The notes under the pieces were generated by a model. It did no database searches, had not been told where the DNA came from, and saw only the letters and a list, made by a program, of their open reading frames with translations. Position numbers and translations under genes: made by a program. A stretch of 64,000 nt of DNA, from positions 186,001 through 250,000 of the forward strand of contig NZ_RJVB01000007.1 of NCBI RefSeq assembly GCF_003751505.1, in the 5' to 3' direction. This stretch comes from Erwinia sp. JUb26. GTDB taxonomy: Bacteria; Pseudomonadota; Gammaproteobacteria; Enterobacterales; Enterobacteriaceae. Shown here piece after piece: positions 37,511-46,620 of this stretch (positions are counted from its first letter, which is position 1; every line of letters begins with the position of its first letter).

Positions 37511-39178
37511 ATGGTCCATGCTTTTATCAAAAAAGGGAGTTTTCAGGACTCAGTCAGCCTGATGCTAATTTCCCGTAAACTCAGCGAGTCCCCACGCGTT
37601 GATGAAATATCGGTGATGATGGGGACACCCGCGAACAAATCCCTGCTGGAAGCCACCGGCTTCTGGCACCCCCAGTTTAATGACGCCACCCCGAACGATA
37701 TCTGCGTGGCGATCAAAGCTGACTCCTCAGACGAATCGATCACCTCAGAGATTGTCGACGAACTGGATGCCGCCCTGAAGGCGATTGCCCAGGGCCAGCA
37801 GGGCGGTAAACGTCTGCTCAAGGCCCGCAGCTGGCGCACCGCACGGCAGAAGCTGCCCGATGCCAATCTGGTGCTGATTTCGATTGCCGGTGAATATGCC
37901 GGACAGCTGGCCGATCAGGCGCTGGACGACGGCTGCAACGTGATGATGTTTTCCGACAACGTCAGCGTGGAGCAGGAACGCGCACTGAAAACCAAAGCCA
38001 GCGAGAAAGGGCTGATTGTGATGGGCCCGGACTGCGGCACCGCCAGTATCGCCGGTGCGCCGCTGGCGTTTGCCAACGTGGCCCCCAAAGGCTGCATCGG
38101 CATTATTGGCGCATCGGGCACCGGTATTCAGGAGCTGACCTCGCAAATTACCCTCGCAGGGCAGGGCGTTTCTCACGCAATCGGCCTCGGCGGGCGCGAT
38201 CTGACCGCTGACATCGGCGGCATCAGCGCCCTCAGCGCCCTGCGCATGCTGGCCGCCGATCCACAGAGCAAGGTGCTGGCATTCGTGTCTAAACCTCCTG
38301 CGGAAGCGGTGCGTACGCGGGTAATTGCCGAAATGAAAACCCTCGGCAAGCCGGTGGTGGCACTGTTCCTGGGCGCGAAAGCCGCGCAGAAGCAGGATGG
38401 CAATATCACCTTCGCCGCCACGCTGGATGAGGCCGCACGCCTTGCCGCCATGCTGGGGCACGTGCAGCAGATGGCCGAACAGCAGCCTGCGGTGTGCGGC
38501 GGAAAGATTTCCGGTCTGTACGCGGGTGGGACGCTGGCCGCAGAGTGCGCGATGCTGCTGGCCGACCGTCTCGGCGTTGAAGCCGACAGCAGCCACCATC
38601 ACGGTTCCATGCTGAACGCCGACGGCCATCGCATCATCGATATGGGCGACGACTTCTATACCCAGGGCAAACCGCATCCGATGATTGACCCGTCGACCCG
38701 CAATCAGGAAATCGCCCGTCTGAGCCAGCAGACGCAGGTCAGCGTGCTGCTGCTGGATGTGGTGATCGGCTACGGTGCGCAGCAGGACCCGGCAGGGTCG
38801 ATGGCGGCCGAGGTGAAGCGCCTGCGTGAAAAGCGCGGTTCGGCTCATCCGCTGGCGGTGATCGCCACCGTCACCGGCACAGAACAGGATCCCCAGCAGC
38901 GCTCAGCGCAGATCGCCATCCTCCACGAGGCCGGGATCGCGGTGATGAATTCGCTGCCGGAAGCGGTTGAGCTGGCGGGTTATTTGACCGCCCCGCAGCC
39001 TGTTCCGTCATCCGAGCCGGTTCCCGCGCTGTTGAACGGCGTATCGGTGATCAACGCAGGCCTGCGCAGCTTTGCGGAAGACCTGCAGACTAACGAAATT
39101 TCAGTGGTTCACTATCAGTGGGCTCCGGTTGCCGGCGGCAACCAACGTTTAGCTAACATACTGAAAAAATTAAAGTAA
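37511..39178 (+). CDS. fdrA: FdrA (AllF), oxamate carbamoyltransferase subunit
   Basis: From ATG 37511 the product has 555 residues, as in E. coli FdrA, starting MVHAFIKKGSFQDSVSLM. It resembles succinyl-CoA synthetase: a CoA-binding-like part with GVIGASGTGIQE-type glycines (IGIIGASGTGIQEL) and the histidine stretch DSSHHHGSMLNADGHRIIDMG. Recent work, as I recall, assigns fdrA-ylbE-ylbF as allFGH, the oxamate carbamoyltransferase that turns oxalurate plus phosphate into oxamate and carbamoyl phosphate. It heads the plus-strand operon. Confidence 0.93.
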   Translation: MVHAFIKKGSFQDSVSLMLISRKLSESPRVDEISVMMGTPANKSLLEATGFWHPQFNDATPNDICVAIKADSSDESITSEIVDELDAALKAIAQGQQGGKRLLKARSWRTARQKLPDANLVLISIAGEYAGQLADQALDDGCNVMMFSDNVSVEQERALKTKASEKGLIVMGPDCGTASIAGAPLAFANVAPKGCIGIIGASGTGIQELTSQITLAGQGVSHAIGLGGRDLTADIGGISALSALRMLAADPQSKVLAFVSKPPAEAVRTRVIAEMKTLGKPVVALFLGAKAAQKQDGNITFAATLDEAARLAAMLGHVQQMAEQQPAVCGGKISGLYAGGTLAAECAMLLADRLGVEADSSHHHGSMLNADGHRIIDMGDDFYTQGKPHPMIDPSTRNQEIARLSQQTQVSVLLLDVVIGYGAQQDPAGSMAAEVKRLREKRGSAHPLAVIATVTGTEQDPQQRSAQIAILHEAGIAVMNSLPEAVELAGYLTAPQPVPSSEPVPALLNGVSVINAGLRSFAEDLQTNEISVVHYQWAPVAGGNQRLANILKKLK

Positions 39179-39187
39179 GGGATTGAT

Positions 39188-40453
39188 ATGTACGATTCTA
39201 TTGAACAAGCCAACGCCGCGGTGATTGCCCGTATTCGTGAAGCCCGTCCACACTGGATTGACGTTGATTTAGCGAAAAAACTGGTCCCTGAACTGAATCA
39301 GGGCAGAACGCTGCTGCACGCGGGTCCGCCGGTGACCTGGCAGGAGATGAGCGGCCCGGTTCGCGGAGCCTGTATCGGAGCCTGCCTGTTTGAAGAGTGG
39401 GCCAGTGATGAACAGCAGGCGCTGGCGCTGCTGGAGAACGGCGAAATCAAATTTGTCCCGTGCCACAACGTCAGTGCCGTGGGCCCAATGGGCGGCATCA
39501 CCTCCGCCCATATGCCGATGGTGGTGGTGAAAAACCACACCCACGGCAACTTTGCCTACTGCAACCTGAACGAAGGCATCGGCAAAGTGATGCGCTTCGG
39601 TGCCTACGGTCCGGACGTGCAGGAACGCCACCGCTGGATGCGCGACTCGCTGACCCCAATTCTGAAAGACGTGCTGGCGACCTTTGCTGACGGTATCGAT
39701 CTGACCGCGTTGATGGCCCAGGCCATTACCATGGGTGACGAATTCCACCAGCGTAATATCGCCGCTTCCGCGCTGCTGATGCGCCAGCTGGCACCGAAAA
39801 TCACCCTGCTGGATCGCGATAAGGCCGAGCTGGGCCGCGCGATGCACTTCCTCAGCATCACCGATCAGTTCTTCCTCAACCTGGCGATGGCCTACTGCAA
39901 GGCGGCGATGGATGCCGGTGCGGATATCAAAGAGGGCACGATCGTCACGGTGATGACCCGCAACGGCAAAAACTTCGGCGTTAAGATCAGCGGCATGGGC
40001 GATCGCTGGTTCACCGCGCCGGTGAATACCCCGGAAGGTCTGTTCTTCTCCGGTTACAGCCAGGCCGATGCAAACCCGGATATCGGCGACAGCGCAATCA
40101 CCGAAACCTTCGGTATCGGCGGTGCGGCGATGGTTGCAGCACCTGGCGTGACCCGCTTTGTCGGTGCGGCAGGCGGCATGACGGCCGCCACCGAAATCTC
40201 CGAAGAGATGGCGGAAATCTTCCTTGAGCGCAACATGATGCTGCAAATCCCAACCTGGGATTTCCAGGGAGCCTGCCTGGGCCTGGACGCGCGCCGAGTC
40301 GTCGAAACCGGTATCACGCCGCTGATCAACACCGGCATTGCCCACCGTGAAGCGGGCGTTGGCCAGATCGGCGCGGGTACCGTACGTGCGCCGCTGGGCT
40401 GCTTTGAAAAAGCGATTGAAGCGCTGGCTGAAGAGCTGGGCATCACCGGTTAA
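39188..40453 (+). CDS. ylbE: YlbE (AllG), oxamate carbamoyltransferase subunit, DUF1116
   Basis: The 421-residue protein is a DUF1116 family member with the typical stretches FVPCHNVSAVGPMGGITSAHMP, KNHTHGNFAYCNLNEGIGKV and HREAGVGQIGAGTVRAPLGCFEKAI. It follows fdrA after 9 bases with a TAAGGGATTG ribosome-binding site. E. coli ylbE is annotated as interrupted in the reference strain; here the frame is whole. Its role is inferred from the AllFGH complex. Confidence 0.9.
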   Translation: MYDSIEQANAAVIARIREARPHWIDVDLAKKLVPELNQGRTLLHAGPPVTWQEMSGPVRGACIGACLFEEWASDEQQALALLENGEIKFVPCHNVSAVGPMGGITSAHMPMVVVKNHTHGNFAYCNLNEGIGKVMRFGAYGPDVQERHRWMRDSLTPILKDVLATFADGIDLTALMAQAITMGDEFHQRNIAASALLMRQLAPKITLLDRDKAELGRAMHFLSITDQFFLNLAMAYCKAAMDAGADIKEGTIVTVMTRNGKNFGVKISGMGDRWFTAPVNTPEGLFFSGYSQADANPDIGDSAITETFGIGGAAMVAAPGVTRFVGAAGGMTAATEISEEMAEIFLERNMMLQIPTWDFQGACLGLDARRVVETGITPLINTGIAHREAGVGQIGAGTVRAPLGCFEKAIEALAEELGITG

Positions 40454-40487
40454 GTCAGTACTAGCCGGTTAACCAGGGGGAGGAGAT

Positions 40488-41306
40488 ATGCAGAGTATTG
40501 CGCTGGCCGTCAGCCGTCATGCCACAGAGGACTTCGGTCCACTGCGCTGCATCGGCCATTTTCGCAACGCCATCAATCTCCTCACCCCCGGTCAACAGCT
40601 GCTGACGCTGCACCGGGAAGGGCGCGGACTCAGTCCGATGGGCTGGGAAATTGCCGATGAAGACTTTGACGATTTCTCCGATGAGCTGGTGGAGTCCCCG
40701 GCGTGTGAGCTGACGCCTGAAGGGGTCGTGCTGGCGGATATCTGTCTTTGCCCGCCGGAACATCGCACGGATCTGCATCTGTCGCGCACGGGGCAGATCG
40801 CTACGGCTCCGCTGGACGCGATGCTGGCCGCCACCACGGCGGAAACCGGGTTATTTGGTCGCCTGGATCGCCTCATCACTCCGCCTTTTAACGCGGAAGT
40901 CCTGCAGATGCAGCAGCAGTTCCGTGGGTGGCTGCAGGGCGAAAGCGTTGACTGGAGCAGCGTGCTGGGTAAAGGCCCGGGCCTGACGCCGGGCAACGAT
41001 GACACGGTGCTGGGGATGCTGCTGTGCGCCTGGTTCGATCGGCGTATTGACGTTCCCCGGCTACCCGCATTCTTTGCCGCCAGCCGTCCGCTGGATGAGC
41101 TGACCACGCTTGTCAGCGTCAACTATTTACGGTTTGCCGCGCAGGGGATTTTCGCTTCGCCGCTGCAGCGGTTTGTGGCTGCGCTGTCCGGCGAGCATTC
41201 GCTGCCCGCTGCCGTTGACGAGCTGCTGGCAATCGGCCACTCCTCCGGCGTGGATACGCTGCTGGGCATCTGGTCCGGGGCCAGAGTTATCAACGGTCTT
41301 TATTAA
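40488..41306 (+). CDS. ylbF: YlbF (AllH), DUF2877 protein, oxamate carbamoyltransferase subunit
   Basis: The 272-residue protein has the DUF2877 hallmark GKGPGLTPGNDDTVLGMLLCAW and the C-terminal LLAIGHSSGVDTLLGIWSGA. It is the third gene of the fdrA-ylbE-ylbF set. GGGGGAGGAG upstream is a strong ribosome-binding site. No catalytic assignment for this subunit alone can be made from sequence. Confidence 0.9.
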   Translation: MQSIALAVSRHATEDFGPLRCIGHFRNAINLLTPGQQLLTLHREGRGLSPMGWEIADEDFDDFSDELVESPACELTPEGVVLADICLCPPEHRTDLHLSRTGQIATAPLDAMLAATTAETGLFGRLDRLITPPFNAEVLQMQQQFRGWLQGESVDWSSVLGKGPGLTPGNDDTVLGMLLCAWFDRRIDVPRLPAFFAASRPLDELTTLVSVNYLRFAAQGIFASPLQRFVAALSGEHSLPAAVDELLAIGHSSGVDTLLGIWSGARVINGLY

Positions 41307-41384
41307 ACTTGCAGGAAAAATCGCTGCCGGACGCGCTCCGGCAGGGCTTCCTGTTCCCTGAATTCAGAGAAAACAGAGGTTGGA

Positions 41385-42287
41385 ATGGAAACGTTAGTGA
41401 TTGCTCTGGGGGGCAACGCCCTGTTACAGCGTGGCGAAGTGCTGTCCGCTGAGAACCAGTATCGCAGTATTTCCCTTATCGCCGATGCGGTTGGCAAGCT
41501 GGCGAAAAAGTACCGTATCGCCATTGTGCACGGCAACGGCCCACAGGTCGGGCTGCTCGCCCTGCAGAATCTCGCCTATCGCGACGTACCGCCTTATCCG
41601 CTGGATATTCTGGTAGCGGAAAGCCAGGGGATGATTGGATATATGCTGGCGCAGCAGCTGTCGGCGTATCATCCATCGCAGCCGGTTTCCACGCTGCTGA
41701 CCCGCGTGCTGGTAGACAGCAATGACCCGGCCTATCAGCAGCCGAGCAAGTTTATCGGCCCGGTTTATCAGCCGTCGCAGCAGCAGGAGCTGGAGCAGAA
41801 ATACGGCTGGAACATGAAGCTGGACGGCAGCTATCTGCGCCGCGTGGTTCCGTCGCCGGAACCGAAGAAAATTATTGATATCGAGGCGATTAACCTGCTG
41901 ATGGCGAAAAATCATATCGTCATCTGCAACGGCGGTGGCGGCGTGCCGATGGTTGCTGAGGGCGACAGCCTGGTGGGCAGCGAGGCGGTGATCGATAAAG
42001 ATCTGGCTTCGGCGCTGCTGGCGGAAGCGCTGGATGCCGATCATCTGGTGATCCTCACCGACGCGGATGCGGTCTATGAGCACTGGGGAACGCCGAAGCA
42101 GCGCGCGATCCGCTCCGCCACCACCGCCGAACTGGCACCGATGGCGGTTAACGACGGCGCGATGGGGCCAAAAATCACGGCGGTCAGCCGCTTTGTGCAG
42201 CGCAGCGGCAAAGTCGCGCACATCGGCGCACTGAAGGACATCGACGCCGTGCTGGCAGGAACGGCGGGGACGTTAGTGACCCCGTAA
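41385..42287 (+). CDS. ybcF: Carbamate kinase (YbcF/AllK-type, ArcC family)
   Basis: The 300-residue amino-acid-kinase-fold protein starts METLVIALGGNALLQRGE. It contains AIVHGNGPQVGLLALQN, IVICNGGGGVPMV and VIDKDLASALLAEALDAD, all carbamate kinase landmarks. It converts carbamoyl phosphate plus ADP to ATP, ammonia and CO2, so it harvests the energy of the oxamate step. The gene follows ylbF, as ybcF does in E. coli. Confidence 0.92.
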   Translation: METLVIALGGNALLQRGEVLSAENQYRSISLIADAVGKLAKKYRIAIVHGNGPQVGLLALQNLAYRDVPPYPLDILVAESQGMIGYMLAQQLSAYHPSQPVSTLLTRVLVDSNDPAYQQPSKFIGPVYQPSQQQELEQKYGWNMKLDGSYLRRVVPSPEPKKIIDIEAINLLMAKNHIVICNGGGGVPMVAEGDSLVGSEAVIDKDLASALLAEALDADHLVILTDADAVYEHWGTPKQRAIRSATTAELAPMAVNDGAMGPKITAVSRFVQRSGKVAHIGALKDIDAVLAGTAGTLVTP

Positions 42288-42344
42288 TCGTGTTATCAGG
42301 AATCAGGATGGGCCTTTGCGCCCGTCATACCAGGGAGTCTGGCT

Positions 42345-43562
42345 ATGCAAACAACAAAAAATGAACGGGTCCCGTACTGGATTAAAACCGTTATTATTTT
42401 CTTCCTCGGCTGGGTGGTGATTTACGCCGCACGTTCGGTGCTCAGCCCGGTGATGCCGCAGATCGAGACCGAATTCGGCCTGTCTAAAAGCCAGCTGGGC
42501 TTAATCAGCAGCCTGTTCTTTCTCGCCTACACCCTGCTGCAGGTGCCCGCCGGAATGCTCGGCGACCGGTTAGGTAGAAAGCGCATTCTGGTCAGCGGTT
42601 TTATGCTGTTTACGCTGTTTATGGCCGCCATCAGCATTTCACCGACCTTCCTGATTTTTATGCTGCTGTGGATGCTGACCGGGGCATCGCAGGGCGTGTA
42701 CTACGGCCCGCAGTATGCGCTCTCTTCCGAAGCCATTCCGAAAAAGTGGATCACCCTCGGCAGCGCGGTGATCGGCAGCGGCATGTCGTTTGGTATCGCG
42801 CTGGGTTATTACCTCTCCAGTTTTATGATCGAGCATTACCATACGACGTGGAAGATGCCGTTCCTGGCGATGGCGCTGCCGGTACTGATCGTGGCGCTGC
42901 TGATGCTGGTGTTTATCCGTGAAAAAGCACCGGCACCGGAGGCTAATCCTGCTGCCGGAGCAGAAAAGAAAGGCGACTTCAGGTTTAGCGATCTGTTTAA
43001 AAACCGTAACCTGCTGATGGCCTACATCACCATCTTCTGCTCGATTTACGGCTTCTTCGTCATCATCACCTGGCTGCCTTACTACCTGCAAAAAGAGCGT
43101 GGGATGGATATTGTGCATGCCGCGGGCATTGCCTCGATCGTGCCGTGGATTTCGGTATTGGGGACGCTGATTTGCAGCTATATTTCCGACAGACTGGGCC
43201 GCCGGAAACCCGTTGTGCTGTGCATGCTGCCGTTCTCGCTGCTGGCGATTTTCGGCATCGTCTACTCCTCCAGCGAGGCGGCGCTGATCGGCGTGCTGGT
43301 GCTGTACGGTTTCATCGGCAAAATCAGCCTTAACCCGGTGCTGATTGCGCTGGTGGCGGATAACGCGCCGCGCGCCGCGCTGAGTACCGCCTTCGGCCTG
43401 TACAACTTCTTCGGTATGGCGGCATCGATCTTCGCCCCTTATGTCACCGGATTCATTGCCGACAGCACCGGATCGCTGAATGCGGGCTTCTATTTTGCTG
43501 CAATGATCACCGTGGTGGGATTTGTGGCGATGCTGTTCGTGAAGGAAGGGAAGCGGGTTTAG
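42345..43562 (+). CDS. MFS transporter of the allantoate/oxamate operon
   Basis: The 405-residue, 12-segment major facilitator has the loop signature GDRLGRKRILVSG after segment 2 and a second one, SDRLGRRKPVV, after segment 8. It is related in layout to the carrier at 33417-34697 but not a recent copy by eye. As the last gene of the fdrA operon it may import allantoate or ureidoglycolate, or export oxamate. Direction cannot be read from sequence. Confidence 0.82.
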   Translation: MQTTKNERVPYWIKTVIIFFLGWVVIYAARSVLSPVMPQIETEFGLSKSQLGLISSLFFLAYTLLQVPAGMLGDRLGRKRILVSGFMLFTLFMAAISISPTFLIFMLLWMLTGASQGVYYGPQYALSSEAIPKKWITLGSAVIGSGMSFGIALGYYLSSFMIEHYHTTWKMPFLAMALPVLIVALLMLVFIREKAPAPEANPAAGAEKKGDFRFSDLFKNRNLLMAYITIFCSIYGFFVIITWLPYYLQKERGMDIVHAAGIASIVPWISVLGTLICSYISDRLGRRKPVVLCMLPFSLLAIFGIVYSSSEAALIGVLVLYGFIGKISLNPVLIALVADNAPRAALSTAFGLYNFFGMAASIFAPYVTGFIADSTGSLNAGFYFAAMITVVGFVAMLFVKEGKRV

Positions 43563-43572
43563 CCATTCTTAA

Positions 43573-43598
43573 AGAGGCTCATCGCAGGATGAGCCTCT
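43573..43598. terminator. Hairpin between the MFS gene and ybbN
   Basis: An 11-bp perfect stem, AGAGGCTCATC / GATGAGCCTCT with a GCAG loop, lies between the convergent genes. There is no T-run on the right; TCTTTAAGAATGG follows on the minus strand. Probably a shared terminator. Confidence 0.65.
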
Positions 43599-43607
43599 GA
43601 ATGCCGA

Positions 43608-44465
43608 TCAATACAGCAGGGAATAAAGCTGACGGCGATATTTGCTGGCCAGCGCATCGCCGGTGCCCAGCGCCGCAAGGATTTCCTGCAGGATTTTACG
43701 CGCCTGACCGTCCGCCGCGCCGAGATCTTTCTTCAGGTGAACGAACAGCAGATCCAGCGCCTCTTCGTTACGGCCGACCTGATGCAGCTGGATCGCCAGT
43801 TGGGTTGCCAGTGAAGCGTCTTCCGGGTTCTCGGCGATCTGCTGCTGTAGCTGCTGGATCTCCGGGGTATCCGCCGCCTGTTTCAGCAGATCGATCTGCG
43901 CAATCAGCCCCTGGTAGCGGCTGTCCTGATCCTGCAACGGCACCACTTTCAGTACGGCTTCGGCTTCGTCACTGCGGTTCAGTTCAATCAGCACTTCAGC
44001 CAGCAGAAAACCGATCTCGCTACGCTGATTGCTCAGCTGCCAGGCATCCTTGAGCAGCGGCAGGGCATCCAGCATGTTGCCTTCGTCCATCAACTGCATT
44101 GCCTGCTGCGCCTTCAGCTCTTCTTCCTTCGGCAGCACTTTTTCCAGCAGCGCGCGGACGGCTTCTTCCGGCTGCGGCCCCTGGAAGCCGTCAACCGGCT
44201 GGCCGTTCTGGAACAGATACACGGTTGGGATAGAGCGCAGGCCAAACTGCTGCGCTACGGCAGGCTCTGCATCACAGTCCAGCGTTGCCAGAATAAACTG
44301 ACCGGCATATTCCTGCGCCAGGCGTTCCAGCAGCGGCGTCAACTGCTGGCAGTGCTGGCTTCTCCCGGACCAGAAGTAAAACAGCACGGGAACCTGCATT
44401 GACTGTTCCAGCGTCTGGTGCAGGTTGGTTTCATTAATTTCAACAATCGCAGCGTGTGGTGCCAT
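43608..44465 (-). CDS. ybbN: YbbN/CnoX, thioredoxin-like chaperone
   Basis: From ATG 44465 the protein has 285 residues (E. coli 284). It has a thioredoxin domain (about 1-115) whose active site is S36-QH-C39 instead of CxxC, so it lacks thioredoxin reductase activity. The rest is a TPR-like helical region ending [15 protein letters not shown]. CnoX protects proteins from hypochlorous-acid damage and hands clients to GroEL or DnaK. A GTG six codons upstream is a less likely start. Confidence 0.94.
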   Translation of the reverse strand: MAPHAAIVEINETNLHQTLEQSMQVPVLFYFWSGRSQHCQQLTPLLERLAQEYAGQFILATLDCDAEPAVAQQFGLRSIPTVYLFQNGQPVDGFQGPQPEEAVRALLEKVLPKEEELKAQQAMQLMDEGNMLDALPLLKDAWQLSNQRSEIGFLLAEVLIELNRSDEAEAVLKVVPLQDQDSRYQGLIAQIDLLKQAADTPEIQQLQQQIAENPEDASLATQLAIQLHQVGRNEEALDLLFVHLKKDLGAADGQARKILQEILAALGTGDALASKYRRQLYSLLY

Positions 44466-44534
44466 GAATTCGTCTCTTTTCACATGAGTTTCTTAGTGTA
44501 TTGGGGCAGACCGGCGGGCTTCAAGGTCTACCGT

Positions 44535-45347
44535 CTAATTCTGCCGTAAAAACCAGTCCAGCATCCGGCCCGGCAGCAGCCGTCGCAGCACGGTCATCGC
44601 CCAGGTCACCAGCGTCACCGGATAGCGCAGGCGCGGGTACTGACTTTCCAGCGCGTGATGCAGCTTCGGTAAAATCGCCTCTGGTGGCAGGGTAAATCGG
44701 GCGGCGATGCCCGGGTTTTTCACCGGCTTATCCTGCTGTGCCTGGCTGACGTTATCGGTAAATCGGGTGCTGATTGGCCCCGGTTCAATCAGGCTGACCC
44801 GCACGCCGCTGCTGTGCAGCTCCATACGCAGCGCATCGGACCAGGCCTCCAGCGCATATTTACTGGCGGCGTAAGCACCACGGCCCGGCGTGGAGATTAG
44901 CCCCAGCACCGAGCTGGTGTTGACAATGCGGCCGCTACCGCTGGCAATCAGCGCGGGCAGCAGCAGTATCGTCAGCTGGTGGGTGCCGAACAGATTGGTG
45001 GAAAACTGACGTTCCAGCTGTTCGCGGGTCACGGACTGCAGCGGGCCGTACTGGCCAAAGCCGCCGTTGTTGAACAGTCCGAACAGTCTGCCCTCACACA
45101 GCGTGAGGATCTCCGCCGCTCCGCGCTCCACGCTTTCCGCATCATCCAGATCGAGCAGCACGCCGCTAAAGCCCAGTGCGTTCATCCGCTCCACATCCTG
45201 CGGCTTGCGGCAGGCGGCAATCACATGATAGCCGCGACGCAGCAAATCGCTGGCCGCCGCCAGGCCAATCCCACTGGAACTGCCGGTTATTACGATAGAT
45301 TTTTGCATAACTTTACCTGTCGGGACGTTCGCAGTCGGGTTACTCAT
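44535..45347 (-). CDS. ybbO: YbbO, short-chain dehydrogenase/reductase
   Basis: The 270-residue SDR has the nucleotide-binding TGSSSGIGLAAASDL (about 21-35) and the catalytic YAASK motif (GRGAYAASKYALEAWSDALR). E. coli YbbO reduces aldehydes, retinal-like substrates and oxidised lipids in vitro; its cell role is open. It lies downstream of tesA on the same strand and its start overlaps the tesA stop by 8 bases. It ends with the family-typical VTWAMTVLRRLLPGRMLDWF. Confidence 0.92.
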   Translation of the reverse strand: MSNPTANVPTGKVMQKSIVITGSSSGIGLAAASDLLRRGYHVIAACRKPQDVERMNALGFSGVLLDLDDAESVERGAAEILTLCEGRLFGLFNNGGFGQYGPLQSVTREQLERQFSTNLFGTHQLTILLLPALIASGSGRIVNTSSVLGLISTPGRGAYAASKYALEAWSDALRMELHSSGVRVSLIEPGPISTRFTDNVSQAQQDKPVKNPGIAARFTLPPEAILPKLHHALESQYPRLRYPVTLVTWAMTVLRRLLPGRMLDWFLRQN

Positions 45348-45963
45348 GGTTAACTAAAGGAGCCAATTGTTTCGCCATCAGGTCGGCGATAAACGACTGA
45401 GCGGCAGGGGCCGGATGAATCCCGTCATCCTGCATCCATTCCGGTTTCAGATACACCTGCTCCATAAAGAACGGCACCAGCGGAATGCTGTTGCGTTCCG
45501 CCAGCTGCGGATAGATCGCGGCAAACGATTCGGTATAGCGACGACCATAGTTGGCGGGCAGGCGAACCTGCATCAGCAGCGGCTGTGCCCCGGCGGCTTT
45601 AACCTGCTTAATGGCGCTGTCGAGATCCTGCTCAAGCTGCTTAGGCGGGAAGCCGCGCAGGCCGTCATTGCCACCCAGTTCAATCAGCACCCAGCGGGGC
45701 TGATGTGTTTTCAGTAAAGCGGGCAGACGCGCAACGCCCTGGGCCGCGGTATCACCGCTTATGCTACCGTTAACGATAGCGGGTGATTTTTGCCATTTAT
45801 CATTGAGTAACGCAGGCCATGCGGCACTGGCGGACATGCGGTAACCGGCGCTGAGGCTGTCGCCCAGCACCAGCAGCGTATCCGCCGCCGTCGCGCGCAG
45901 CGTCATCAAAGCCAACAGCAACAGGAAAGGGTAATGCCAGCGGAAAACATTCTTGAAGTTCAT
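45340..45963 (-). CDS. tesA: TesA, acyl-CoA thioesterase I / lysophospholipase L1
   Basis: From ATG 45963 the protein has 207 residues. It has a signal peptide ending LRATA-ADT and the GDSL motif LVLGDSLSAGY with the nucleophile Ser. Then come the GND block ELGGNDGLRG and the catalytic DGIHP near the C-terminus. TesA is a periplasmic SGNH hydrolase. The longer frame that begins 33 bases upstream has no ribosome-binding site. The 5' end overlaps ybbA, which reads the other way. Confidence 0.96.
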   Translation of the reverse strand: MNFKNVFRWHYPFLLLLALMTLRATAADTLLVLGDSLSAGYRMSASAAWPALLNDKWQKSPAIVNGSISGDTAAQGVARLPALLKTHQPRWVLIELGGNDGLRGFPPKQLEQDLDSAIKQVKAAGAQPLLMQVRLPANYGRRYTESFAAIYPQLAERNSIPLVPFFMEQVYLKPEWMQDDGIHPAPAAQSFIADLMAKQLAPLVNHE

Positions 45964-46620
45964 CGTCTTAGTAAGTCCGTCGGTCAGGGTGAGCATCAGC
46001 TTTCCATCCTCACCGGAGTTGAGCTGGTTGTCAAACCGGCTGAAACTATCGCCCTGATCGGCGAGTCGGGTTCAGGGAAATCGACGCTGCTCGGCATTCT
46101 TGCCGGTCTGGATGATGGTAGCGAAGGGGAAGTGATGATGCTGGGTCAGCCGCTGCACAGCATGGATGAAGAACAGCGTGCAGAGCTTCGGGCAAAAAAT
46201 GTCGGCTTCGTTTTCCAGTCGTTCATGCTGGTACCGACGCTGAACGCGGTGGAAAACGTACAGCTTCCGGCGCTGCTGCGCGGTGAGAATGACCGCCAGA
46301 GCCGGGAGCAGGCGGCACAGCTGCTGGGCCAGCTCGGACTGGGTCAGCGCCTCAGCCACCTGCCCGCCCAGCTTTCCGGCGGGGAGCAGCAGCGCGTGGC
46401 GCTGGCTCGCGCCTTTAACGGCCGCCCGGCGCTGCTGTTTGCCGATGAGCCGACCGGAAACCTGGACCGTAAAACCGGCGACCGCATTGCCGATCTGCTG
46501 TTTTCCATGAACCGTGACCTCGGCACCACGCTGGTGCTGGTGACACACGATGAACAGCTGGCGGCGCGTTGCGATCGTCGCCTGCGGCTGCGCGACGGCA
46601 AGCTGTGGGAGGAGTCATGA
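45934..46620 (+). CDS. ybbA: YbbA, LolD-like ABC transporter ATPase
   Basis: The 228-residue ATPase has Walker A GESGSGKST (43-51), the signature LSGGEQQRVALARA and Walker B LLFADEPTGNLD. It is the MacB/LolD type and pairs with the permease YbbP, whose start overlaps its stop (ATGA). The substrate is unknown; proximity to tesA, a lysophospholipase, hints at lipids. Its first 30 bases overlap the tesA coding start head to head, as in E. coli. Confidence 0.94.
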   Translation: MPAENILEVHRLSKSVGQGEHQLSILTGVELVVKPAETIALIGESGSGKSTLLGILAGLDDGSEGEVMMLGQPLHSMDEEQRAELRAKNVGFVFQSFMLVPTLNAVENVQLPALLRGENDRQSREQAAQLLGQLGLGQRLSHLPAQLSGGEQQRVALARAFNGRPALLFADEPTGNLDRKTGDRIADLLFSMNRDLGTTLVLVTHDEQLAARCDRRLRLRDGKLWEES

